Positions 17,372 through 25,875 of a DNA stretch of 64,000 nucleotides are shown piece by piece (the first letter of the stretch is position 1; each line of letters begins with the position of its first letter). The position numbers were made by a program, and so were the translations under genes. The notes below the pieces were generated by a model, which was not told the origin of the DNA, did not search any database, and saw only the letters and a program-made list of their open reading frames with translations. The DNA is from Akkermansia muciniphila (GTDB lineage Bacteria > Verrucomicrobiota > Verrucomicrobiia > Verrucomicrobiales > Akkermansiaceae): contig NZ_FXYA01000213.1 in assembly GCF_900184965.1 (NCBI RefSeq), positions 62,001 through 126,000 of the forward strand, read 5' to 3'.

Positions 17372-17883
17372 GGCCGCGCCCCAGGACGGCCACGCCCTAA
17401 AGGGTCCTCTTCATCCTCCCCTTCCGGTTCCGGATTCACCATTCCCGCCTGAATCACTTCTATGTCCCCCAGCACGGCGCATTCCAGTTCCACCAAATCC
17501 CGGCCGGGAATGCCCATGGCCGCCGCTTCCACCAGGGCGCGCCGTTCTTCCTCCGGCGCAAAGACCCCTTCCCTGACTTCTTCCCGGCTCCCCATGTGTA
17601 CCCACAGGAATTCTGCCAGATAATAGACAATTTGCGCCTTGTCGGTTACGCCCAGGGCTTCCCACATGGACGGATGCCGCCCGTTTTCATCCGAGCCCAG
17701 GTTAATTTCCCCCAAGCGGCTGTAAGGATTCCCGATGCGCTGCAACTGCATCATGCTTCCCAGGGTCATGCACCGCAGCCGGTAGCTCTTCCAGCGGAAT
17801 TCATTTCCCCCGATCAACGCCGCTTCCGTCAGGGCGCGCCTTTCCTGTTCCTGTAGTTCCATCTTGCTTTTTTTGGTTGTCAA
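17365..17883 (-). CDS. Tail assembly chaperone (gpG-like)
   Basis: The product has 172 residues, helical and acidic at the C-terminus (PEPEGEDEEDPLGRG). It lies between tail tube genes and the tape measure, the invariant place of tail chaperones. At codons GAC CCT TTA it contains the heptamer C CCT TTA, which allows -1 slippage into the next gene. In lambda the short form is made in excess over the fused form. The family cannot be confirmed by sequence because chaperones diverge quickly, but position plus the frameshift site are persuasive. Confidence 0.7.
   Translation of the reverse strand: MTTKKSKMELQEQERRALTEAALIGGNEFRWKSYRLRCMTLGSMMQLQRIGNPYSRLGEINLGSDENGRHPSMWEALGVTDKAQIVYYLAEFLWVHMGSREEVREGVFAPEEERRALVEAAAMGIPGRDLVELECAVLGDIEVIQAGMVNPEPEGEDEEDPLGRGRPGARPC
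17398..17404 (-). promoter_or_regulatory. Programmed -1 frameshift heptamer CCCTTTA
   Basis: On the coding strand the heptamer reads C CCT TTA in the zero frame, an exact X XXY YYZ slippery site. After a -1 slip the frame runs CCC TTT AGG GCG TGG and continues without stop into the frame starting ATG 17371. It lies near the 3' end of the chaperone gene, as in lambda and related phages. Confidence 0.75.
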
Positions 17884-17888
17884 TTAAG

Positions 17889-18365
17889 TTAGATTAAAGG
17901 CCGGCCGCCAAGAAAACCCTCCGCCACGCCCTGCCAATACGGATCCGCATCCAGCCGCACCAGGGCCTTCCTTTTCCCCTTGCGGATGACGGCAAGCGGC
18001 ACCTGGCTTTTCACAAAATCCAATAACCGCTTGTAATTGTGGAACGCGCACGCCACATAAGCCAGCGGGCTTTCATTTTCCGGGTCAGTCAGCCAATTCT
18101 TATCCCCGAAACGCCTGATTACTTCCTCCGTCCTAAACCTTCCGTCTTCGCTTTTCGGCTCAAATTGCCAGGTAATTACCCCACCCGGCGCGGAAAGGCG
18201 CGCGCCGCTGCCTATCAGCACGCTTCCGGCTGTGCATTTCATACTTACCCCCAGCGTCAGCAGCAACGCGGCAAGCATGGTGTTTTCCGTTTCGTATCTG
18301 GATGCGTTTTCGGTAAAAACTACCACATCACTTTCCAGCTTTTTATTGTCTGCGGCATTCATCAA
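17889..18365 (-). CDS. Unknown tail-region protein
   Basis: The product has 158 residues and starts MMNAADNKKLESDVVVFTEN. The segments MLAALLLTLGVSM and LAYVACAFHNYKRLLDFVKS are amphipathic helices, not clear membrane spans. It lies between the tail tube candidate and the tail chaperone. I do not recognise the family. A tail accessory role is likely only by position. Confidence 0.5.
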   Translation of the reverse strand: MMNAADNKKLESDVVVFTENASRYETENTMLAALLLTLGVSMKCTAGSVLIGSGARLSAPGGVITWQFEPKSEDGRFRTEEVIRRFGDKNWLTDPENESPLAYVACAFHNYKRLLDFVKSQVPLAVIRKGKRKALVRLDADPYWQGVAEGFLGGRPLI

Positions 18366-18393
18366 TCTTACTATCTAACTTTTTATTCAGGCT

Positions 18394-18771
18394 TCAGGAT
18401 GCGGAGGCTCCGAACCCGTAAACAGTTCCGCTCACGTCCATCTTCTGCGCGTCCGTATTCTTCAAACTGCGTTTCACCCCTTTCAGGAAGACCGTAGTTC
18501 CGGCGGGCGTGGTGTTCCAAATCTGCGGAATCTCATTAGCAAGCGTCAAAGACGCCCCCATTTTCAACGACGCCGCCCCCGTGGTAAGAATCGCGCCGGA
18601 CATAGAGAAAGAAAGTTCTTCGTCCACAATCACCAAACCACACTTTTTCCCCTTGTTATCCTTTTGTTCATAAATTTCCTGTTGGCCGTCAAAGTCGATC
18701 GACTCAACAAAAATACCCTGTTCCGGTTCATCAATACCGTATTTGGGCACGTCTCCAATATGTGCAGGCAT
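18394..18771 (-). CDS. Probable small tail tube protein
   Basis: The product has 125 residues, beta-rich and Gly/Ser/Thr-rich (LSFSMSGAILTTGAASLKMG; VSGTVYGFGASAS). Short tube subunits of this size and composition occur in siphophages. It follows the neck and terminator genes and precedes the chaperones and tape measure. ATG 18771 lies 36 bases after a 24-bp repeat copy. The larger tube candidate at 451-1032 would belong to the other module. Confidence 0.5.
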   Translation of the reverse strand: MPAHIGDVPKYGIDEPEQGIFVESIDFDGQQEIYEQKDNKGKKCGLVIVDEELSFSMSGAILTTGAASLKMGASLTLANEIPQIWNTTPAGTTVFLKGVKRSLKNTDAQKMDVSGTVYGFGASAS

Positions 18772-18807
18772 ATAATCAATTTCCTTTCATGTTAAAGTTC
18801 ATCTATC

Positions 18808-18831
18808 TACCCTTCAGGAGCTTTTTCAAAA
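18808..18831 (-). repeat. 24-bp intergenic repeat, copy 2
   Basis: This is a perfect copy. It overlaps the stop codon (TGA) of the upstream 154-residue gene and lies 36 bases before the tail tube ATG. Confidence 0.9.
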
Positions 18832-19290
18832 CTGCACGGGCACCGTCATTTTCCATGTCACCGCAAACGCGCCTTCCTCCGCCGCCGCATCCTGCGCGGG
18901 CCCCAGCCTCACCTTGCCTATGACCAGGAAATTCCGATAGGGCCGCGGGCTCTCCACGGCATTCAACCCGGCGCGGTCCACTTCCTTCAGCCGCTCTTCC
19001 ATCCACGCCTGCAACATCCGTATTTCATCCGCCGTCCGGTCATTGGCGTCCAAATGCAGATCCACGGATATTCCGGCGTGATACGTTCTGTACCCGGCCA
19101 CAATTTCCTCCATTTCCGCCGCCTGGAACAACGCATATTCCTTCCCTTCCCGGTCTTCGTCCACCGCCATCTTCAACGGCACCGGGAACCCATCTGGAAT
19201 CCCCCGTTCCGTGTTCCCCCTGTCTTTCCGAAAACGCGCCTTCAGGCACGCAATCACCGCCTTAATCAAACAATCTGCCTGTGTCATCAT
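18826..19290 (-). CDS. Tail terminator-like protein
   Basis: The product has 154 residues. The core is a helix (LIKAVIACLKARF), a middle strand region with YRTYHAGISVDLHLDANDRT, and a final strand ending KMTVPVQF. This is the alpha/beta layout of gpU-type tail terminators. It overlaps the preceding neck gene by 4 bases (ATGA). Its stop codon lies inside a 24-bp repeat. The family call is by fold pattern and gene order. Confidence 0.45.
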   Translation of the reverse strand: MMTQADCLIKAVIACLKARFRKDRGNTERGIPDGFPVPLKMAVDEDREGKEYALFQAAEMEEIVAGYRTYHAGISVDLHLDANDRTADEIRMLQAWMEERLKEVDRAGLNAVESPRPYRNFLVIGKVRLGPAQDAAAEEGAFAVTWKMTVPVQF

Positions 19291-20063
19291 GAATTAAGCT
19301 CCTTTTTCAACTTGGCAACATACCCCTTGATTACCTTCCGCATATCCCGGCCCGCAGAATTCAGCGCATACGCCGCCACGCGGGAAAGCTGCCCCCGGTC
19401 AGGATATTCCGGGCAATTCTCCATCTCAAACCGCACCCGGCCGCCTTGAACCGTCAAAGACGCCGCGCCGTCATAATGGGAGGCGTGCCGCGCGATCCAC
19501 GCGGGCACCTTCCTCAGCCCGGCCACCTGCGCGCCCCGCAGCCACCCGGCCGCCATCCTCCCCACGTGCCGCCGCCGCTCCGCCAAAGCCCTTCGCACGT
19601 CTCCCGCCTGCGCCACTCCCGGAGACATCAGGCCGCCGCCCTTCAGCACGCGCACGCTGCTTTTCCGGCCCATTTTCAGCAGGGTATGGCTCCGCAAAAA
19701 AGCATCCGCGGAAACGGTAGCCACGCCCTTAAACTTTTTCCCGCGCACCCCCAGCAACACCCCGCCGCGCTTCTTCCTGGGGTAAGCATAGGGCACCGGC
19801 CTTCCATCCTCACCGCGCTTCAGCCTCACATCCGTTTCCAACGGATCCCCGCCAATATCCCGCGCAATATGTTCCTCCAACGCTCTTTTTCCGTTTCCGC
19901 CATTCTTCAGGCTGTTTGGCGGCGTGGTGCGTATGGCCTTGCTCGCTGCCCGCTTGGCATATTCAAGGGTCAACTCCCGGATGCCGTCAGCCCCCACCTT
20001 CTTCACCTCCGCCAGCCTTTTCAGCACGCGGGAAATATCCACTTTATACCTGACTTGCGCCAT
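19287..20063 (-). CDS. HK97 gp10-like neck/minor tail protein
   Basis: The product has 258 residues and is very basic. It begins MAQVRYKVDISRVLKRLAEV, a start common to gp10-like head-tail completion proteins (short strand, then helix), and contains RAASKAIRTTPPNS with further Arg/Lys-rich segments. It lies between the head-tail joining gene and the tail terminator. At 258 residues it is longer than the usual 130-150 residue gp10 proteins, so it may carry an extra domain. Confidence 0.5.
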   Translation of the reverse strand: MAQVRYKVDISRVLKRLAEVKKVGADGIRELTLEYAKRAASKAIRTTPPNSLKNGGNGKRALEEHIARDIGGDPLETDVRLKRGEDGRPVPYAYPRKKRGGVLLGVRGKKFKGVATVSADAFLRSHTLLKMGRKSSVRVLKGGGLMSPGVAQAGDVRRALAERRRHVGRMAAGWLRGAQVAGLRKVPAWIARHASHYDGAASLTVQGGRVRFEMENCPEYPDRGQLSRVAAYALNSAGRDMRKVIKGYVAKLKKELNS

Positions 20064-20080
20064 TCGCCCCCCCTTCCGGC

Positions 20081-20401
20081 CTATACTTCGGACAACTCCA
20101 GTACCAGGGCCACGTCTCCGGCCCAGTCCCGCACCCGCGCAATGCGGAAGGCCCTACCGCTTCGGACCGCCACCACCTTCCGCCCGGCCGCGGGAACGCC
20201 CTTCAACGCCTTCCGCCGCACGCGCAGGGACGTTTGCACCTTGCACACCCGGCCGCCAAGCTCCACCTCATACCAGCCTTCCAGCGGCGCAAAAACGCCC
20301 CGGCATTCCTGGCCGTCCACCGTCACGCGCTCCCCCCAGGCTTCTTCCTGCTCATGATCCCCAAGGTCCAGCAATTTTTTTATTTCTCCTGATAAGCTCA
20401 T
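20081..20401 (-). CDS. Head-tail joining protein (FII-like)
   Basis: The product has 106 residues and is mainly beta (WGERVTVDGQECRGVFAPLE; AFRIARVRDWAGDVALVLEL). Small beta-barrel head-tail joining proteins of the lambda FII type have this size and sit immediately after the capsid gene. The assignment is by size, composition and order. Confidence 0.5.
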   Translation of the reverse strand: MSLSGEIKKLLDLGDHEQEEAWGERVTVDGQECRGVFAPLEGWYEVELGGRVCKVQTSLRVRRKALKGVPAAGRKVVAVRSGRAFRIARVRDWAGDVALVLELSEV

Positions 20402-20490
20402 ATCCGTTCAACAAAAACCGGCGCACGGAATTGACACCCCGCGCGCCGGTCCTTTGCTCTCTTTTATCCCATGATTCCGCCAAAAACCCG

Positions 20491-21453
20491 TCAGGCCCCT
20501 TCCTCTTCAGTCGGCCCCGTTTCTTCCCCGCCGCCGTCCTCAACGCTTCCACCTTCCGCCGCCGTCTCCGGAGCTGCGCCGGAAAGCTGTCGCAAATGGT
20601 TCTTATTGCCCACCGCCACGCCGGCCAAAAGCTCCGCGGAAATGTAAACCGTTTCCGTCCCCTGGTCAGGCCAGCACTTCAGCAGCAGGGAAATCCCCAG
20701 CTTAGGAGATTCCACCACCTGCGTTTCCAACTTCAGCTTCGGATCAATGTTCGGAAGACGGACGGCAACGGCCAGCGCGTCCGGCCGCGTCGCAAAACCA
20801 ACCCCGGCATTCCCGGCAAGCACGTTCACCCCTTCCACGTAGTGAATTCCCCCCGGAATGGAATATGCCCCGTCCGCCAGGTTAAGAGCAAGCGCATTCG
20901 TGGGAATCAGCCTGGAATAATACATCCGATCCAAATAAACGGCATCCGCGCCATTAGTCATGGACGGCCAAATCACATCCGCCATCATTTCCGGTTTGAA
21001 CCCGGCCCGCGGGCCAATATTCACCACTTCCGCCCCGGAATCGGCTATGGCGGCCATCAGGTCCTTCCAAAACGCTTTGGCGACCGTCCGCACAAGCGTT
21101 TGCACCTTATTCGCAAGCTGCACCCCGCTTTTTCTTTCCTTATAGGACAGGCCAGCCGGACGGGAATAACGGTTCAGCGTCACGGAAACGGAGCCGGTTT
21201 TCAGCTCGCTTTGATTCCAGTCTTCCGTATTTTTCAACGCCTCCCCGGCTCCGTCAATCACTTCCACCTTGACGGAATCGCCGTCCATCTTGAACTCGCC
21301 GGACACGTCCAGAGAAAACCGGCTGATTGAAGCCAATTCTTCTTCCAGGGTGGCAATAGCCGCCTGTGAAACAATGGTCCAGTTCAGAGCGGCGACATCA
21401 TTTCCTTCCATCACGGCATTCCGCGGGATGTTCATCAATGTTTTCTTGTTCAT
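20491..21453 (-). CDS. Major capsid protein of the lambda-like module
   Basis: The product has 320 residues. The N-terminal helix region includes MEGNDVAALNWTIVSQAAIA, the middle includes FWKDLMAAIADSGAEVVNIG, and a late strand segment LETQVVESPKLGISLLLKCW resembles HK97-fold coat proteins. It directly follows the ClpP-type protease/scaffold and precedes head-tail joining genes. The last 25 residues are strongly acidic (EDGGGEETGPTEEEG), which is unusual for a coat protein C-terminus and may face the capsid surface. The capsid assignment is firm by context, the subfamily uncertain. Confidence 0.7.
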   Translation of the reverse strand: MNKKTLMNIPRNAVMEGNDVAALNWTIVSQAAIATLEEELASISRFSLDVSGEFKMDGDSVKVEVIDGAGEALKNTEDWNQSELKTGSVSVTLNRYSRPAGLSYKERKSGVQLANKVQTLVRTVAKAFWKDLMAAIADSGAEVVNIGPRAGFKPEMMADVIWPSMTNGADAVYLDRMYYSRLIPTNALALNLADGAYSIPGGIHYVEGVNVLAGNAGVGFATRPDALAVAVRLPNIDPKLKLETQVVESPKLGISLLLKCWPDQGTETVYISAELLAGVAVGNKNHLRQLSGAAPETAAEGGSVEDGGGEETGPTEEEGA

Positions 21454-21508
21454 ATTTTATTTATGTTTGCGTTTTGTTAGTAAAAATCTATCTATGGCGG
21501 CCAAGATG

Positions 21509-22627
21509 CTATTTCCCCGGCTGCTCCGCCAGCCGCGCGGCCTCCTGCGGATGCCCCATAATCCATTCCAGCGCATCCTGCGCGGCCATCTCCCGCAGCT
21601 TTTCGTTCGTCATGGCAGGTTCTTTCTTTCCGGTCTCTTCCGTGGCTCCCTCCGCGGGCGGCAGCCCTACCGGAGCAACCCCTATAGCCGCCATTTCCCG
21701 CACAACGGCCTCCTTCACGCGTTGCTCAAATTCCCGCTCGTGCGCCTCCATCACGCGCGCCTGCTGCCCCTGCATGCCCCGGAACCCGTCATTTTCCGCC
21801 GCCAGCCTTTCGTTTTCGGCCACCAGCCGGGCAACTTCCCGTTCCAGTTCCTCCACGCTGTTTTTCCCGGCAAGCCCCACGGCGGCCATCATGCGGCGCA
21901 ATACCGTGTAATTCTGCGGCGGCCCGCCCTTCTCTTCTTCGTCAGGGCCTTCCCCTTCCCCGCCGCCGTCCTCTTCGTTCCCCGGCGCGGCCGTTTCCTT
22001 TTGGCCGGACTCCGCAGCGGACGGAGAAATCACTTCGTCACACCAGCCTTCCTTCACGGCCGTTTCCGCGTTCATCCACGTCTCCGCGTTCAGCACGGCC
22101 AGCACGTCTTCCGGGCTCTTTCCGGTACGCTCCGCGTAAATGCCTGTCACTTGCCCTTCCGCGTCCTTCAGATCCGCCGCGTAAGCCTCAATCTCTTCCA
22201 CCGTCCCCACCGCGCACCCGCGCGCCCGGTGGACCATATAACGGGAATTTTCCGAAATCAGCACCCGGCCCGCCGCACAGGCAATCAGCGTCGCGGCGGA
22301 AGCGGCCACCCCGTAAATTTTGGCCGTCACCTCCATCCCGCACCCCTTGATAATGTCGTAAATCCCGGACGCCTCAAACAAATTGCCGCCCATGGAATTC
22401 AGGATGACTTCAAACTTCGTGCACCCCTCCGCCTTCAACTCTTCAAGGTGCTTCGTAAATTCGTCAACCGTGGCATTGCCGTAACCGATATAACCGGAAA
22501 TGGTAGCCACCCCTACCTTCTCTTCCGCCTCCATGATGCGGGAAAAGGCAAGCATGCCCGTTTTTTTCTGTTCACCGGCACCGCCTTCCAGACGTGCCGC
22601 CATCTGCGCAAAAACAATCTTATTCAT
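21509..22627 (-). CDS. ClpP/S49-type prohead protease with fused scaffold
   Basis: The product has 372 residues from ATG 22627 (a GTG at 22630 is alternative). Residues 40-210 are a ClpP-like serine protease: the strand VATISGYIGYGNATV, the nucleophile context YGVAASAATLIACAAG and the His context SRYMVHRA. Residues 225-372 are a Glu/Arg-rich coiled coil (LEREVARLVAENERLAAEN) typical of a scaffold. It should cleave itself and the scaffold inside the prohead. A 24-bp repeat lies 17 bases upstream of the start. Confidence 0.8.
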   Translation of the reverse strand: MNKIVFAQMAARLEGGAGEQKKTGMLAFSRIMEAEEKVGVATISGYIGYGNATVDEFTKHLEELKAEGCTKFEVILNSMGGNLFEASGIYDIIKGCGMEVTAKIYGVAASAATLIACAAGRVLISENSRYMVHRARGCAVGTVEEIEAYAADLKDAEGQVTGIYAERTGKSPEDVLAVLNAETWMNAETAVKEGWCDEVISPSAAESGQKETAAPGNEEDGGGEGEGPDEEEKGGPPQNYTVLRRMMAAVGLAGKNSVEELEREVARLVAENERLAAENDGFRGMQGQQARVMEAHEREFEQRVKEAVVREMAAIGVAPVGLPPAEGATEETGKKEPAMTNEKLREMAAQDALEWIMGHPQEAARLAEQPGK

Positions 22628-22644
22628 CACTTATTACTGTTCTG

Positions 22645-22668
22645 TACCCTTCAGGAGCTTTTTCAAAA
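22645..22668 (-). repeat. 24-bp intergenic repeat, copy 3
   Basis: This is a perfect copy in the gap between the portal stop (22672) and the protease start (22627). Confidence 0.9.
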
Positions 22669-22671
22669 TTG

Positions 22672-24198
22672 CTATTCATGGGGATGCAAGCCATCTTCCT
22701 CTTCCCCGCCGCCCGTTCCCGGCTCTTCCTCTTCCGGTTTCTCCGCCGCCGCGGCTACCCCGCCGCGGTTCGCTCCCGGAATCACCTCTTGCAGGGTCAG
22801 TCCGTTCCGGGCGCAGGCTTCTTTAGCCATCTTCAGATTCCGTATCTTATTCTTCACTATTTCCTCAAACGTGCATCCGTAATTGGCCAGGCACCAGCCA
22901 TCCTGATCCGCCAGAGCGGAATCCACCAGGTTAATCATCAGATTCCCTTCCCGGCCCAGGTCAATAGTCATGTCGCTCATGGGCGTCCACAGGCACCGCA
23001 CCCAATACGGATCCCGGCACAAGCGCAGCCGTCCCAGGGCCATTTCCCGCGCCAGCATGAAACGCCACACCCGCACGCACCACATTTGCCTGTAGGCATG
23101 CCTGATTTTCAGCCAACGCTTCAGCTTCTGCATCACAAACCGGATGCCGCCGCTTCCCAGCTTGTCAGGCTCCCACAGCAACGCCGGAGAAAGCCCGATG
23201 CCATAAGCCACCTCATCCATCAAATGCTTCAGCAACGCCATCACATTAGGAGACGGCCTGTTATCCGTCAGCACCTTCAAATCCCGGCCGGGCGGAAGCT
23301 GGTGGACAGTAGGCCCACCCAACACCTGCTCCACCCTGCGCCCGTCCGGCCCCACGGACACCTTGCCCACGGTCCCCATGCCCGGCCGTTTCTCCGCGCC
23401 CCCCGTTTCCACCAGCCCAACGGAGGCGGCCAGCTTGGCAGACTGCTTGACATACCCCACAATATCCGCCTCATCATGCAAATTCCGGATAGCGCGGTGC
23501 AAATCGGACAGGCCGCGCGGCTTCCCTCCGCCCATGTTATGCCGGTACAAAATAGCATCACGGGCCGGAATTACCGTCACCTCCCCCTTGTCCGGATGCC
23601 GCAGCCCATAGGCTGCCGTCCTCCCGTTTTTATCCCGCATCACGCCGCAATTCCACGCCTTCCCCCCATCAGCCGGAGATTGCACCTGTGGGGCCTCGTA
23701 AAACGCGAACGCCCCGCCGTCATCCGGCCCGCTGGTCAGCACCGTCAGCATATCGCCGTCAATCACGCGCTGCCGCTCGCTCCATATCTGCGCCGTAAAA
23801 AAATTCAGCTCTCCGCGGGCGTCAAACAATTCCGGATTCACGGCCCGATTCATAAAAATCTGGTCCGCCTCATGATTCCAGTCTTCATCCGCCGTGCAGG
23901 CATGGGGCACCAGCCAGCCCAGCAACTCCACCACATCCGCCACGGCCTTCCCGGCAAGCCCGGAATTCGCTTCCAGATTCCGCGCATTCCGCCAAACCCG
24001 GTCCAGCGTCCAGGAATCCACTTCAAACCGGCTGTCCAGCGTAGGCCAGTATAACACGCTGGAGCCTCCGAACTGCAACGCGGCCGCATACCCTCCCCAC
24101 ATCTCCCTCCGCGCCGTTTCCGGTTCCCGGTTCATCTTCACCCGCGCGCCATGACCGCGGCGCGCCCCGGCATACACCTTCCTTCTGTTCCTGCCCAT
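22672..24198 (-). CDS. Lambda-type portal protein (GpB family)
   Basis: The product has 508 residues from ATG 24198, nearly abutting the gpW-like gene. Diagnostic segments include NLEANSGLAGKAVADVVELL, WSERQRVIDGDMLTVLTSG, RGLSDLHRAIRNLHD, and SPALLWEPDKLGSGGIRFVM near the C-terminal third, all typical of the phage lambda portal family. It forms the dodecameric DNA gate of the head. The last 40 residues are acidic and Gly-rich. It lies between connector and protease genes, as in lambda. Confidence 0.85.
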   Translation of the reverse strand: MGRNRRKVYAGARRGHGARVKMNREPETARREMWGGYAAALQFGGSSVLYWPTLDSRFEVDSWTLDRVWRNARNLEANSGLAGKAVADVVELLGWLVPHACTADEDWNHEADQIFMNRAVNPELFDARGELNFFTAQIWSERQRVIDGDMLTVLTSGPDDGGAFAFYEAPQVQSPADGGKAWNCGVMRDKNGRTAAYGLRHPDKGEVTVIPARDAILYRHNMGGGKPRGLSDLHRAIRNLHDEADIVGYVKQSAKLAASVGLVETGGAEKRPGMGTVGKVSVGPDGRRVEQVLGGPTVHQLPPGRDLKVLTDNRPSPNVMALLKHLMDEVAYGIGLSPALLWEPDKLGSGGIRFVMQKLKRWLKIRHAYRQMWCVRVWRFMLAREMALGRLRLCRDPYWVRCLWTPMSDMTIDLGREGNLMINLVDSALADQDGWCLANYGCTFEEIVKNKIRNLKMAKEACARNGLTLQEVIPGANRGGVAAAAEKPEEEEPGTGGGEEEDGLHPHE

Positions 24199-24200
24199 GG

Positions 24201-24491
24201 TCAAAAGCGTGTTATGGTATGGTCAAACCGCACTTCCCGCACGCCGTCATCCGCGGCGGCCAGGCCGGAAAAATCCCCTTCCTCCATCTTCTTGACCGTG
24301 ATTGCCTCCTGCAAGCAGGCTATATGGTCCTTTAAATTCATGGTCTCCTGCGCGGTGTAGGACGTTCCGCCGCCTGTGGAGGCCCCGGTTATTTCCTTGC
24401 GCCCTTCCAGAATCGCCAGCTTTTCCCGCAGCATTCCCTGCAAATCCGGCAAATCATAATTTTCCACATAAGCCTGTACAATAGGGTTCAT
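24201..24491 (-). CDS. gpW-like head-tail connector
   Basis: The product has 96 residues from ATG 24491 (MNPIVQAYVENYDLPDLQGM). A TTG further upstream would add KKLLKG, but those codons are the 24-bp repeat. Two helices with LREKLAILEGRKEI and NLKDHIACLQEAITVKKMEE match the small helical gpW layout. It lies just before the portal gene, as in lambda. Its start codon overlaps the repeat by one base. Confidence 0.6.
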   Translation of the reverse strand: MNPIVQAYVENYDLPDLQGMLREKLAILEGRKEITGASTGGGTSYTAQETMNLKDHIACLQEAITVKKMEEGDFSGLAAADDGVREVRFDHTITRF

Positions 24492-24514
24492 ACCCTTCAG
24501 GAGCTTTTTCAAAA
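24491..24514 (-). repeat. 24-bp intergenic repeat, copy 4
   Basis: This is a perfect copy just upstream of the gpW-like gene. It is the copy nearest the plus-strand DUF2971 moron, whose start lies 71 bases away. Confidence 0.9.
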
Positions 24515-24584
24515 CCCGCTATCATCCGCCACAACGCCCGAATGTCATTGACTTCCTTTCTCACATATCTTTCCATATATTCCC

Positions 24585-25484
24585 ATGACAGGAGAGAATA
24601 TAAAATACATTGATGCCTACATCTTCATGTCCTATGAGAACATGATTAAAACATTGGAAAAGGGGCGCCTCAAAGTCCTTTTCCCGGAAGAATGCAATGA
24701 TCCATTCGAATTCATGTCAGCCCCGCCAACAAAATTGCCAGACGGATATACCTCTTTCGATAGCAATCATTTGCGTAAGGAATACGGCTTCCTGAGCTTT
24801 ACCAAAACCTATAAATCACCCACCATGTGGGCACACTATGCTGATAACCATAAAGGATGCTGTGTGCATTTCAGATTTCCCTCGCTCCCGGAACAAAAAA
24901 GTTATAATAGAATATCAGATCCTAAAGAAGAGCATCCCTATATATATAGGCGATTGATGGTAGAACATGAAGGAGACTATTTTTTTTCGAAACAAAATCC
25001 AAAAACAAAAGAAATAACTAATTATGTTATACTATGGGATATTGACTATCAGAACGAACGTGCCAAATTCGATGGAATTTTATCAGGATATACTACATCT
25101 GGAGATCAAATAGAATTCAAAATAAACCCTATTTTTATTACAAAAAATGAATCTTGGACATATGAAAAAGAACAACGCATTATTATCCCAACTTCATTTC
25201 CCGCAGAAGTAGAAGATAGTTTAGTATTCATCAGAGGATTCAATCTGTATATAAAAAGCGTTATGTTGGGGATGCACTGCCCTTATCCTGAAGGATTGAC
25301 GCAATCACGCATCAACGCTCTTACTTTAGGAGAAAAAAATGGTATAAAAATCACCTATAGCGATGAAATTTCTTATGATGATCAAATAAATGTCAGTAGG
25401 GTCAAACCAACCAACAACACGTTTGAAGTCATTTCGGATGAACACGAAGCTTTCTTAAAAGAGCTTAAGAGAAACGGAGAATAA
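24585..25484 (+). CDS. DUF2971 family protein, AT-rich moron
   Basis: The product has 299 residues. The DUF2971 signature is clear: a N-terminal helix (YENMIKTLEKGRLKVLFP), LSFTKTYKSPTMWAHYADNH followed by a KGCCVHF stretch, and ESWTYEKEQRII near residue 200. The family's biochemical role is not established. It is common in accessory and defence-associated loci. This gene is far more AT-rich than its neighbours, lies on the plus strand inside the minus-strand late operon and has its own terminator. It is probably a cargo gene expressed in the lysogen, perhaps for immunity to other phages. Confidence 0.75.
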   Translation: MTGENIKYIDAYIFMSYENMIKTLEKGRLKVLFPEECNDPFEFMSAPPTKLPDGYTSFDSNHLRKEYGFLSFTKTYKSPTMWAHYADNHKGCCVHFRFPSLPEQKSYNRISDPKEEHPYIYRRLMVEHEGDYFFSKQNPKTKEITNYVILWDIDYQNERAKFDGILSGYTTSGDQIEFKINPIFITKNESWTYEKEQRIIIPTSFPAEVEDSLVFIRGFNLYIKSVMLGMHCPYPEGLTQSRINALTLGEKNGIKITYSDEISYDDQINVSRVKPTNNTFEVISDEHEAFLKELKRNGE

Positions 25485-25875
25485 CACTCTTCCCCGCTCT
25501 CCAGTTGAACACCATCCGCATCAAACCGGTCCGCCTGGTTCGGGATCTCCTGAAAAATCTTCCACAAAAAAAGCCCCGCACCGGTGCAACGGCGCGGGGT
25601 TTATTTAGAAAGGCGGGATGCTCTATAATCCCTGCTGATTCTCCTATAGCATATATAAGAAAAACGTCAACCCCTTTTTCCTCCCTCCCGCTTGCACCCG
25701 GAAGGGAGGGCTTGACTAGCCGAGCAGGAGCACAAGCACCTGCCCCAGCCACTCAAGCAACAGGGGGTTTACATAGAGCATATAAACCTTTCTATTTAGG
25801 GGTTAAGCGTTACGGCAGGGCCCTTCCCTGCCGTCAACGGCCCGGACTATACCACACCGCCGGGAAAAACCCGCA
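25485..25875. other. Non-coding gap between moron and terminase-linked gene
   Basis: I see no convincing gene here. The gap holds the moron terminator (25574-25599) and a perfect 9-bp stem with a 5-base loop (25812-25834, ACGGCAGGG...CCCTGCCGT) without a T tract. The open frame at 25505-25879 on the plus strand has no protein-like features. Confidence 0.6.
25574..25603 (+). terminator. Terminator of DUF2971 gene
   Basis: The hairpin CCCCGC-A-CCG / CGG-C-GCGGGG has a 6-base loop and is followed by TTTATTTA. An A run upstream means it could also stop minus-strand transcription. Confidence 0.75.

Noticed and set aside
21269-22882. 537-residue plus-strand frame opposite the protease gene
   Set aside because: Shadow frame of the protease and portal genes with low-quality, Arg/His/Pro-rich translation.
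24201-24512. Longer start (MKKLLKG) for the gpW-like protein
   Set aside because: The extra residues are encoded by the 24-bp repeat itself, which is also found before other genes in different frames.
22645-24514. The 24-bp repeats read as CRISPR or IS ends
   Set aside because: Copies are far apart (2-8 kb), there are no spacers, and no transposase or target duplication is present.
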